Assembly: GCA_023313575.1 (NCBI GenBank)
Contig: JAJTTP010000020.1
Location: forward strand, 558,001 to 622,000
Reading direction: 5' to 3'
Origin: Eutypella sp. D-1
Lineage: Eukaryota > Ascomycota > Sordariomycetes > Xylariales > Diatrypaceae
DNA: 64,000 nucleotides
Shown: piece by piece, positions 22,918 to 32,836 of the stretch
Layout: each line of letters starts with the position of its first letter
Numbering within the stretch: position 1 is the stretch's first letter
Translations under genes and position numbers: made by a program
The notes under the pieces: generated by a model
Databases searched by the model: none
Seen by the model: only the letters and a program-made list of their open reading frames with translations
What the model was told of the DNA's origin: nothing

Positions 22918-24054
22918 ATGACGACCCCCGAAAACCTAACGCTCTCAAGCGCGACCTTCGCAAAACTCTCACCACACCCCTATCTCCTAGCGAACCTCCA
23001 ACCACCACCAGCGGACGCCAACTCCAAATCCAAATCCACCTCCACGCCGCAGACCTCAGCGCGCACGAACGGTCGCCAGCCACGGCAGGCGCGGAGCCCA
23101 CACATCAACACGTCGTCGCTGGCGCACGCGCACGGCAGCGCCGTGGTGCGGACCGGCGACACGACCGTGATTTGTGGCGTGCGCGGGGAGACGTTGCGGG
23201 TGTCGCAGATCCCGAATTTTCGCCCCAGAACCAGAACCAGTAGTAGGGAAGAGAAGGAAGGGGAGGAGGGGGAGGGGGAGGAAGACGGCGCCGAGGAGCT
23301 CCGCGAATACGACCTCCTAGTCCCGAACATCGAGCTCGCGACGGGCTGCGCCCCGGACTTCCTGCCCGGTGTCCCGCCGACCTCGCTCGCGCAAACCCTG
23401 AGCACCCGCGTGTACACCCTGCTACACAACTCACGTCTCCTCTCCGCGGGCAATCTGCGGATCTTCGAGGAAAAAGACCACACCACCGCGCCAACCACAG
23501 CAGAAGGAGGGGCAGAGGAGGAAGAGGGAGGGGAGGAGGTGAAGGCGTACTGGGTCCTCTACATAGACCTCCTCTTCATCTCATACGACGGCAACCCCTT
23601 CGACGCCGCGTGGGCAGCCGTGCTCGCCGCGCTGCGCGACACGCGGCTTCCGCGGGCGCGCTGGGATCCGGACCGCGAGGCCGTGGTGTGCGCGCGCCCT
23701 TCCGCCATCGCACCCCTACCGCTGCATCTGCGCGGTCTCCCCGTCGCTTGCACGGCCGCCGTCTTCACGGCCCGCCAGAAACGGCACCAGCACCAGCACC
23801 AGGGGAAGGAGCAGGGTCGCGATGCTTATTGGGTCCTGGTGGACCCTGATCGCTTTGAGGAGGGCCTGTGCGATGAGTCTGTTACTGTTGTTGTGGATCG
23901 GACGCCGGCGAAGGGGGTGGCGGTGGGAGGCGAGACGAAGGTCCTGGGTATTTCGAAGAGCGGCGGTACGGTTGTCGGGCCCCAGGTGCTGCGCCGCTTC
24001 GTTGATGTCGCTGAGGAGCGGTGGCAGGTCTTTCGAGATGCGCTGGGGTCGTGA
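22918..24054 (+). CDS. rrp43: Exosome complex RNase PH-like subunit, Rrp43 type
   Basis: A subunit of the six-member RNase PH ring of the RNA exosome, which holds and channels RNA for 3'-5' decay and rRNA processing in nucleus and cytoplasm. Single exon, 378 aa; the ATG follows an A-rich context (AAAACAAAATG). The N-terminus (SATFAKLSPHPYLLANL), SPHINTSSLAHAHGSAVVRT, GDTTVICGVRGETLRV, YDLLVPNIELATGCAPDF and AYWVLYIDLLFISYDGNPFD followed by AAWAAVLAALRDTRLP outline the RNase PH fold of Rrp43. Ring subunits of this kind are catalytically inactive in eukaryotes. Two low-complexity inserts, a Glu/Gly-rich one after about residue 115 and another near 195-210, make it longer than the usual 300-odd residues. 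Assignment to Rrp43 rather than Rrp42 rests on the N-terminus and the SPH-N-SSLAHA motif. It is the left end of a compact gene-rich block. Confidence 0.82.
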   Translation: MTTPENLTLSSATFAKLSPHPYLLANLQPPPADANSKSKSTSTPQTSARTNGRQPRQARSPHINTSSLAHAHGSAVVRTGDTTVICGVRGETLRVSQIPNFRPRTRTSSREEKEGEEGEGEEDGAEELREYDLLVPNIELATGCAPDFLPGVPPTSLAQTLSTRVYTLLHNSRLLSAGNLRIFEEKDHTTAPTTAEGGAEEEEGGEEVKAYWVLYIDLLFISYDGNPFDAAWAAVLAALRDTRLPRARWDPDREAVVCARPSAIAPLPLHLRGLPVACTAAVFTARQKRHQHQHQGKEQGRDAYWVLVDPDRFEEGLCDESVTVVVDRTPAKGVAVGGETKVLGISKSGGTVVGPQVLRRFVDVAEERWQVFRDALGS

Positions 24055-24678
24055 TTGTTCTCGTTGCGTGGTGGGTATGTGTGAATGGGAATGGGGATGG
24101 GGGATGGGGATGTGTGGGCAGGTAAACTAAGTTGGTTTGGCTACAATCACGGAGAGAGAGAGAGATGATGATACCTTTTTATGGAAGACCCGCGGATAGA
24201 CGACTCCATGAGTAAGTAGGCCATTTGGCTTTTGTGCAACCAAACTAAAGAGGGTTTAAATAGTGGCTGTATCTTCATACGTAACTAAGTGCCTATTAAA
24301 TCGTATTCAAATGCCTTTGGGGAAAAGATCACCCGTCTACGCTTTACCATCGTCAAAAGGGCATGTCACAGAAGCGAACGAGAACACATATATTTTTAGA
24401 TGCAGAAATCATTTCTATTCATTCATATCTATGCCAGAAAATCAATCCTATCCGGTACTCCATCTAGTATGCAAAACCCATCCAATATGCAAGACTTTTC
24501 TCTAAAGTAGTTTATCCCTGTAATAAAGCAAAAAGAAAAGCCAAAAGTCAAAACGCCTCCGCCGAGAAAGGAAGAAAAAAAACCGCAACGAAGGGGGGGA
24601 AGACAGCGGAAAAGAGCTCTTTTTAAAAACGAGCAAACCTACCTTCTTTTTTTTTTTTTTTTTTTTTTTTGCCTCACC
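24055..24678. other. Convergent intergenic region with poly-T tract
   Basis: It separates the 3' ends of rrp43 and the minus-strand gene that ends at 24679. It contains a GA run near 24152-24163 and a poly-T run close to the second gene's stop codon. Confidence 0.5.
24647..24670. repeat. Poly-T run of 24
   Basis: An uninterrupted run of T that ends 8 bp from the stop codon of the minus-strand gene. On that strand it is a poly-A tract at the start of the 3' UTR. Confidence 0.9.
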
Positions 24679-25275
24679 TCACATAAACTTACCGTCCACG
24701 ATAACCATCCTGCACTCGAGGAGGGCCTTCTTCATCTGCAGGGCGAGCTCCTCCATCAGATCGAGGATCGCCACGACCTGCTTCCAGGCGCCGACGACGG
24801 AGCCGTCAAGAGCCATAGCGGAGGCCGGATCGACACGACTCACGACGCCGGCGAGGCTCTGGGCGAGGCCATCAGACTCGGCGGACCAGACGCGGACGTT
24901 CTCGAGGGCCGCGACGATAGCCGCGCGGTCGTCATCCGAGACCAGGCCCGGGTCCACGTGGGCGGCGGCGAGGCGCGCCGCCAGCTCCGCCGCCACGCGC
25001 AGCTGCAGCTCGCGGTTTTCCGCCCGCAGACCCTCCAAGGTAGCCATCTGCGCCGTGATGCGCTTGCCGAGCTCGGCGGCCTCCTCGGCGAACGTCACCG
25101 CTGCCGCTGCCGCCGCCGCCGCCGTCTGCAGCGCTACCGACCCGTTCAGCAGGTCCCCTAGCACCTGCAGCGCCGTCTGCTCGTCCTCGTTAGCGCTGTA
25201 CTTCACGTCGTCGCTTCGGGACCGCGAGAGCACCGTCCGGCTCAGCGTTGCGAGGTACGTGAACGTGGTGTCCAT
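24679..25275 (-). CDS. Hypothetical coiled-coil protein
   Basis: Single exon, 198 aa, from the ATG at 25275 (MDTTFTYLATLSRTVLSRSR). The frame stays open for 52 codons upstream, but that part is low-quality leader sequence containing a GGTT repeat. The protein is Ala-rich and helical. It has a long alanine run (TAAAAAAAAVTFAEEAAELG) and heptad-like segments (ITAQMATLEGLRAENREL, QLRVAAELAARLAAAH), and closes with a helix near 165-190 (VVAILDLMEELALQMKKALL). There is no signal peptide, membrane span or catalytic motif. The composition and length would suit a small subunit of a cytoskeletal or kinetochore assembly, but I do not recognise the family. It converges on rrp43. Confidence 0.65.
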   Translation of the reverse strand: MDTTFTYLATLSRTVLSRSRSDDVKYSANEDEQTALQVLGDLLNGSVALQTAAAAAAAAVTFAEEAAELGKRITAQMATLEGLRAENRELQLRVAAELAARLAAAHVDPGLVSDDDRAAIVAALENVRVWSAESDGLAQSLAGVVSRVDPASAMALDGSVVGAWKQVVAILDLMEELALQMKKALLECRMVIVDGKFM

Positions 25276-26704
25276 TGTGGTTGGTTGGTTGGTTGGTTGG
25301 TGGTGGTCTGTGAGGAGGTTGTTTTGAGAAGTGTTGTATAAAGTGATTTGTATGATTTGGGGTTTTGCTATGCAGATAGAAGGAAGATAGGTCTGTGTGG
25401 TCCTTTTTCCCTGGATGTGTGTGATTCTCAAGTGGGTTCCTTTCGTAATGGCGTTGAGAGTGTCTTGGTGGTGAAGATATTGGATGATGGGGACTTGAGA
25501 CGGCCGGCGACCTATACTTATAGAGCTGGGAGCTCCTCACCACGGCGGAACAAGCACATTGAGGGGTGGGAAGTTCTAAATTCGTAACAATGAAGCCATC
25601 CTGACCTTGGTTCATGTTCCTTTCATTCAGAAGAGGGGGGCGTCGGAGGGAACGGGAGGGGCTTTTGTAAAGAAAGGCATTGTCCCGGTGATGAGAGAAC
25701 AACGCAATGGCGGTGTCTGTCGACGAACCATCTGGTGGAGAAAGCAGCGGAACTCGTTCATTAAACCATGACAATCTTTACAAGGTTCTTTGTCCATTCT
25801 TCTCATAATCTCCTTCCCCCTGGCTAAAGAATACTAGGGAAGGCAACAATAGCATCACAGCTTGGACATACATGCACATCACACATACAAAGACTAGGGG
25901 GGGGGGGGGGCAACGGATATCTGTATCAACCCTTCGAACCATCCTATCAGATGCGAGAATCCAGGATAGTAGATACGGGACGAACTCTTACTCTGCCGCT
26001 CAAGCAAGAAAAAATGAGCTTTGCCTACTGAAAGGCTGCTCTCGCCGGCATGGCCTGTGGTTATGGCCTCCCTTTTTCATTAAAGAAAAAAGGGGGCTGC
26101 AGAAAAGCTGGGATATGGGCTGAGCGGTTAACGTTTTGTTAAAAACAAACAAGGAGAAGGGAAGAAAAATTCACATCGGACTTCCCGAGCATATGTACAA
26201 AGCTTTGAAGGCCGCCCCCTCCACCTGCCAAGCCTACAATTTACTGGTGGGGCTTTTTGAGGTGCTAACCTTACTCAAGTAGAGCAAGTAACGTATTGTC
26301 TTGGCATGACACGGATGGCAGCCTTGCTAAGTTAGGTTAGTAGGTCGCGTCGTCCCAGCAAATTCATTGTCTGAGGGATACATTGGCAGCTGGCAGGCCA
26401 GGTGCCAGGCGGAGCCCGGATGTCCCGAACCGTGCAAGCCCCGGGCCTACCCGTACTTACCTTAATCTAGTAGAGTTTTTTTATTTTTTCATTTTTCTTC
26501 CTAAATCCAAGTTAATAAAGCTCCATCTAGCAATTTTCCTAAATACCAAAACAACCTTGGAACTTTCCATCCTCCTCTCTTTTCACACGGCCCCCCGTCC
26601 CAAGTCTCAATGAAACCCTGACGGGATTTTGCACACAAACCCTAATTTAGGTGTATCGTAGGGCTAACCTACCTAACTACCTACCCATCCACCTTGTCAT
26701 CGCC
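25276..26704. other. Divergent intergenic region
   Basis: Shared upstream region of the coiled-coil gene (minus) and the Rab escort gene (plus). It holds a GGTT array at the left end, a G run near 25900-25909, and a CTAACCTACCTAACTACCTACC cluster just before the right-hand start. No gene is supported. Confidence 0.45.
25277..25302. repeat. GGTT tetramer array
   Basis: About six tandem GGTT units in the 5' leader of the minus-strand coiled-coil gene, immediately upstream of its ATG. Confidence 0.8.
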
Positions 26705-28968
26705 ATGGAGTCCCTCGCAGAGGAACCCTGGGATGTGGTCATCTGCGGCACTGGCCTCCAGCAGTCCCTACTGGCCCTGTAAGCAGCAAACACACACAGC
26801 CTTCTTTATTTATTCTATTCAAGGTTACACGCAAAAGCGAAATATGCTAGAGAGAGAGAGACTTGATCCGACTGACTGACTCAGCGGCCCGCCCTGACCC
26901 GACGCCGCCACGAAATGAAGAGCCCTCTCGCGGTCTAAAAAACGCGTTCTCCATATCGACCCTAACGAGTACTACGGCGGGCATGAGGCCGCGTTCAGCC
27001 TGCAAGAAGCTGAGAGCTTCGTCGCTACCGCCGCCACTCGCTCACCCAGCGGCAGCAGCAACGATGGCGATGGCGGTGCCGGTTCCGATAACAAGGACGC
27101 CGTCTTCCAACACGCCAGCGTCTGGAAGCACGAGGACGCCGCGTCCCTCGGCCTCTCCTTCCCGCGCGCCTACTCGCTGGCCCTAGCACCCCAGATCATC
27201 CACAGCCGCTCGAAGTTGCTGGGGCAGCTCGTGTCGTCCCGGGCCTTCCGGCAGGTCGAGTTCCTCGCCGTCGGCCCGTTCTTCGTGTACGACGACGACG
27301 GCGGCGACGGCTCCCCAACCCCGAAGCTGAGCCGGATTCCCAGCAGTCGCGAGGACGTCTTCTCAGCGCGGTCCATACCCGCGCGGTCCAAGCGGTCGCT
27401 GATGAAGTTCCTCCGGTTCGTCACGACGTCCTCCGACGACGAAGCGGCAGGGGCAGAGGGAGAGGAAGAGAGCGCGGAGGCCGCGACGCGGCGGAGCGCC
27501 GACCAGCCCCTCGCTGATTTCCTGCGCGACGAGTTCGGGCTGGACGAGGCGCTACGCCGGTACGTGCTAGCGCTAACGCTGAGCCTGGACCCGGACGTCT
27601 CCGTCGCGGACGGGCTGGCCGCCGTCCGCCGCCACCTAGCGTCCATGGGCTTCTTCGGCCCCGGCTTCTGCGCCGTGTACCCGAAATGGGGGGGGCTGTC
27701 GGAGGTCGCGCAGGTGGCGTGTCGTGCCCAGGCCGTGGGCGGCGGCGTCTATATGCTCGGGACGGGCATGCAAGTCGAGGGCGACGACGCTGACGACGGT
27801 CGTGTCGCGGTGAAGCTGTCGAACGACATCACCGTCCAGACCTCGACCATAGTCACGTCTCGACAGGAGGCTGCTTCCGGCGGACAAGCGATCAGCCGCC
27901 TTGTCGCGGTGGTCAACGCGCCGCTGCAGAGCCTCTTCGAGGTCACGGTCGAGGGCGCCCCGACGCCAGCCGTGGCCGTCGTCGCGTTTCCACCGGGCTC
28001 GGTCACCACCAGCGACGACGACGACGACGACGACGACGACAAAGATCTCCCGGCACCAACCAGTCCCATCTACGCGCTCGTGCACTCGAGTGACACGGGC
28101 GAGTGTCCAAAGGGTCAATGTAAGTTTCTGTTTACTCCCCTCTCTTCAGCACTTTTATGCTTTGATTTCTGCCTCAATCATTTTTCTCTCTGTTCTTCCC
28201 TCCCTGACCCCTGTGGTGTACATGATGATCCAAACCTACGAATACTTATCTACATTGTCCGAGCGCAAAATTTGCGACTTTGACGAAGACCAACCTCTGA
28301 CAAGCTGATACACCACACTTCCAACCCTCCCCTTTTTCCCGCTTACTTCTCCCTTAACCTGCCTCGCTCCTCAAAAGCACGTAAGCTAACCAAAGCCTCC
28401 CCCAACCTCTTCCGGCGGGTGGAAAAAAGGCGTCATATACCTCACCACGCCCAGCACCACCACAGCAACACCATCACCGCGCACACCAGACCCAGAATCC
28501 GCACAGCGCCTCCTCGACCGCGCCCTCACCTGCCTGCTTCGCGCAGTAGATACCACCACCACCACTACGACAACAACAACACCCACCGCGCTGTACAAAT
28601 TGCGGTACGTGCAGGTTCTGCACCACAACACCATCACTCCGTCCACAAACACCCAGGAATTCACATTCCCCGCCTCCCCTTCCACTTCCACTTCCACCTC
28701 GCCGTCCCATCCCCTCGGCGTCCTAGCCTTCGACGATAAATGCCTAGACGCCGTGAAAGCGGCATGGGAGCTAGTGACGCAGAAGACGGCAAAGAAGAAG
28801 GAGGAGGGGGGCGGGGAAGACGAGAAGGGAGATGAAGATGCCGAGGCGTCATCAGATAAAAAACCGCAGAGTGATGGCGACGAAGAGGAGAACGAGTATA
28901 TGGTTTTCCGGGACCGGGAGGGCGTCGGCGATGATGGCGATGGCTATGGCGATGATGTGTACGATTAA
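26705..28968 (+). CDS. mrs6: Rab escort protein (REP / Mrs6), GDI superfamily
   Basis: REP presents newly made Rab GTPases to Rab geranylgeranyltransferase and delivers the prenylated Rab to membranes. Exons are 26705-26778, 26921-28119 and 28430-28968, giving 603 aa. The first intron (142 bp, donor GTAAGC) joins GTGLQQSLLAL to ALSRSKKRVLHIDPNEYYGG, which restores the N-terminal Rossmann-like GDI motif. The second intron (donor GTAAGT) has a weak acceptor, AAAAAAG, placed so that GQC joins VIYLTTP, a strand conserved in GDI/REP proteins. Other visible parts are FLRDEFGLDEALRRYVLALT and YPKWGGLSEVAQVACRAQ with AVGGGVYMLG. Acidic and Asp runs (near 27425-27480 and 28014-28040) and a Lys/Glu-rich C-terminus are REP-like insertions not found in compact GDI. 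REP is preferred over GDI because of the length and these insertions. The exact start of exon 3 is the least sure point. Confidence 0.87.
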
Positions 28969-29782
28969 TACGCCTGGGTTTTGTTGCCGGACTTACTGCG
29001 TCGGCCGTCGGCACCCCATAATCCCCCACCCATGTCCGCAGATCTAATCGCCGTATCCGCCGGACGTGGTCTTATATGCATATTTACGTAGAATGAGCAA
29101 ATGAATCACGGGACTGATGAATAAATCTTTTTTTCACCATTTTTACTTTCATTTTTCAACCTTAACCAGCTAAGCTTCCTGACTATTTTGTAAAACCTTA
29201 TGAAGAGCACAATATGGGAGAACCGTAAGCGAAGGTGATGAGATTAGATCACAGCGATGCAAGATAGATCCCATAGCCCCGTTCCAAATCCTTCATATGC
29301 TCCATGCAACCAAAGTCATCCTCCGAAATTCCATTACCCGATTTTTGCCACCGAAATGTGAAGGTAAGCTCGGTGGTTCGAATGCCGCGGTTCTTTCGAG
29401 GTAAAGAGCAAAATAACCTCCTGAAATCGCCATCCTTAGACGTTAAAAATCCCGGAAATTCCATCCCTGGGCCCATCCCCAGAAAGCATCCTTCCCTGCG
29501 CCCTTGATTTCCGACCTGCATCAACAAGTGCATAAAGGGCAGTGATGCCACAAGCCTCTCCTCTGTCTATTTCATTATCATGAAAATCATGAATCGTGGC
29601 TCTTCCAGCTCGATAGAACGAAAACGATAGAATGAAAAGTGGAAAGGTGTCGAAAGATACGCAGTGGGGCGCATAGTTTTCAACCACGGAAACAACTATC
29701 CGCAAAAGCTCACTAGGGAAGACCTAAGTATACCGCACGACGATGAAGGCTCACTTCAGCCGCGAACATGCCGCGATTATGC
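28969..29782. other. Convergent intergenic region
   Basis: It lies between the 3' ends of the Rab escort gene and rec8. No gene is supported; the short frames here show no coding character. Confidence 0.5.
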
Positions 29783-31957
29783 TTAGGTCGAGCGTGGGAC
29801 CCTGATCCCGAGCCAGATGCCTCCGTACTTCGCGCCTATGGCACCATCCTGCTCCAAATACATCTGATCCTTGGTCGCCAGGCATAGGCTGTGGTAGAAT
29901 GCATGGGCCGCGGTGGCACGAGGTGTCTCGCGAGGCAGGAACAGGTCGTCAAAGGCTACCCACCTGCGCCTTTTTTTCACATCGTTGTCCTCGCGGCGCT
30001 CGCCGTGCTCCTGCACGGCCGACTCCACGAAAGTCAGAAAATTTCGGCTATCAATGTCAAGCAGTTCGCGTAGCTGCTCGTTTTGCTGTTGCGTGTTGAT
30101 ATTGTCGCCTTTTCCTTCTGGGAACGGAAGGTCATCGAAGGAGTCGTTGGAATGCATGCCTCCAGGAAAGTCGGCCAGTCCATCTCCTTCAAGGTCTCCT
30201 TGAATGTCATCACTATATCGCACGACGTCTTGGACATTTCCGCGATGTTTCAAAGGGCTGGAAGGCAACTGACGACCCTGCTGAGCAGAACCAGGGGCAC
30301 GGATTGAGGAGGGGATGGCGGATGAACCACGGTTCCAAGGCATTTGCATGGCCGAGGAGAGATGATCTGACATGGGGTCGTGGGCTTCTCGACCAACCTC
30401 GGGCGGGCCATCCTCAAGCAGACCTAGGTCAATAGGGTCATCGCTTCCAAAGCCCAGTGCTTGAGCATCTTGGTCCTCGTCATCTAATCGGGGTCTAACG
30501 CGGCGGCCTGTCTCTTCAGCATCTTCCTCCATAGCTTCGGAGGCCGTGCGACGTCTACCGCGGCGTTTCTCTGACACCTCGATACCAGTCAGGGCAGTGT
30601 ATAGAGCGTCGCCGGAAAAGTTGACGGCAAGTGGGTGGATCATTCCAGGAATTCCAAGGCTCTGTCCAATATTTCCAATCCCAAGACCAAATGTCAAGTG
30701 TATGGCGTTGTTCTTGGCCTGTGCTGTGGTGACATGATCCGTTGCTTTCATGCCACAGTTATGAAGATAATCCGTCTGCCAATTTCGAAGATCAACTCGA
30801 GCGATCTGGGTCTCTTCATCGGCGTGGATAATTCGTTGCTTCCTTCCTCGTCGAGAAGCTGCTTGCTGGGCAGGTGCGACGTCCGCGTAGGAAGCATCGT
30901 GCAGCTCTTGCCTCTGTGGAAAGGCCTCAGCTTCTGGAAGTGGCTCTTCGTCCATCATGACGATATCGCCTTGTTCATCGTGGTGGATTTGTGGCTGCTC
31001 TTCCCCGATATGTGGGAGGGGAGGAAGTTCAAGTTCATCTTGAAAGATGGCTGGACCTCCCCGTTCAACGATGTTTCCGTTCTCATCTATCTCCATTCCC
31101 CAGTCCTCAGCACCCGCCATATCAATATCGTCGTTGATTTGGATAACTCTTTCGTCGCCGATCATACTTCCTGCCTTCTGCGCCGGAGTCATTCCCCGAA
31201 GTCCGGAAGGGGAGCCGTGAGGACCGGGTGAGACTGACTGGTTAAGGTCGAAAGATAAGCCGCGGGGACCAGAACTTCCAGAGGCCAGAGAGCTCTCAAG
31301 CGGAGACATCTGAGAAGAAGTCTTGTTGGTTGCCTGGCTTGCCAACAGTGCATCAAGGTCAAACTTTGGAAGTGTTGTGTTGACGACAAAGCCGGGATCG
31401 TTACCAATCGAGATGTTCTCTGGCCTGTAAGATGTCAGCGCAAAGATTCCAATTCTCCCTCTTGTTTTATTCAACAGATGTGGGCTTACTTGGCCAGACA
31501 GGCATCAGGATCAAGATGACTGTCGCCAAACTTGGTGAAGAAGAAGTTCATGTGATGCTGAACTTTTTGTAAGTCGCTGAGCATGTAAGTACACTGCTCT
31601 CTGAATACGCGCGACACGCCATAGAGGAGGCTGCCCTGGAGACGCAGCGCGATGGGTGCTCCAGGCTCTAAGATCTTAGTGCATGCTTTCTCTACATCAA
31701 CCTCTTGAATAGCTTTTCGGGAGACTTTCTTGGTACTCGACTTGTTTCCAATGGTTGCCACGAGCCTGTGTCAAGTTAGCACCTTGGATTGTGTAGGAGG
31801 TCGGCGGTATCAAGCTTGAAGATGGAAGAAAGTGTATCTTACCAGATGGTTGCCACACCATACTGGCGGCTAGTTAAAACTACGACATATCAGCTTGGGG
31901 CACATAGAAGCAGTTTAATGATGACGGATTCATCTTACTTTCATGACTGTAGAACAT
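29783..31957 (-). CDS. rec8: Meiotic cohesin kleisin subunit Rec8
   Basis: Rec8 closes the meiotic cohesin ring between Smc1 and Smc3 and is cut by separase. Exons are 31957-31939, 31879-31843, 31765-31490 and 31424-29783, with introns of 59, 77 and 65 bp; together they give 657 aa. The tiny first exon encodes MFYSHE and splices to ILTSRQYGVATIW, then LVATIGNKSSTKKVSRKAI. This is the diagnostic Rad21/Rec8 N-terminus, followed by ALRLQGSLLYGVSRVFREQC. The middle is acidic and disordered. The C-terminal winged helix is seen in SRNFLTFVESAVQEHGE, WVAFDDLFLPRETPRATAAH and AFYHSLCLATKDQMYL. Rec8 rather than Rad21 is chosen from the ILTSR(Q/K)YGVATIWLVAT form and NKSS-KK-RKAI. Each splice site is a clean GT-AG, and the joined length is an exact multiple of three. 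Meiotic expression is expected, but no promoter element was identified. Confidence 0.9.
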
Positions 31958-32836
31958 GGCGGTAACATAAGACTGACGCGCCAGAAACGCGTCAGTGTCC
32001 CAGGGAGTACACGAGGCCAGTCGTCACGAGATTGTTATTGACAAGAGATGAGCTGAAACAAGTCGATGCCACGATTTGCTGTTGGAGTTTTGACGTGATG
32101 ATCGTTGAGCTGTAGTATATAGGCTGGTGGTATAAGAATGATGCAGATAGTTGGGGGTGGGGGATGGGAAGGTTGGTGTTGAGGTGGACAACATAAGAAG
32201 CTGGTATCAGAGAACCTGTAGGGTGGGATGTTTCTGGGCAAGCTAAGGTGGAGTCATTTTAAATTTGTGTAATCACCATTGTATCATGAAGGAGCTATCA
32301 AGCTCCGAGGGAAGGTGCGATCATAAGGTAATGTTATTGCCATATAGGATGGTACACCGCCGCCGTAGTCGCTGACGGCCGGTCCGGCACCTGGCAGTCA
32401 AGGTAAAGATACACGCCTACATCGAGCTACCATATAGACTTCGGTATATTTTCTCCTACAAACTATAAGCAGCTGCATGGTGCTTGTCACGACACTGAAG
32501 GTTACGTTGATCGATCGAACTTCCCACCTAAAATCATGGTATGTGTGAATGCTTAAGATACGGGAGAAATTAAGGGGAGTGTCACATATATGATACAAAG
32601 GGTTAAGGCTTCCCAGAGGTACGTAAGTACATGAGGGCGCAATAGGGGCTTGAGCATTCGTCGATCCCATTGAAAAAGATGGAATACCGTCACAATCATG
32701 GCACGGCGAAGCTTTCCATTCAGCTTATCACAAGGCATACTCTCCTAGTCAGCTGAGATCTCATTACCCCTCATCTACATCTGCTTTTCAAATGGCCCAT
32801 GCCTTTTCACCACCCGTTTACTAGGTAGATATCTCC
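31958..32836. other. Divergent intergenic region
   Basis: It lies between the rec8 start (minus) and the NACHT-family relic (plus). It holds no gene I can support. The missing N-terminal half of the relic is not found here. Confidence 0.45.

Noticed and set aside
28386..28697. Minus-strand Val/Gly-rich frame
   Set aside because: Shadow of the low-complexity third exon of the Rab escort gene.
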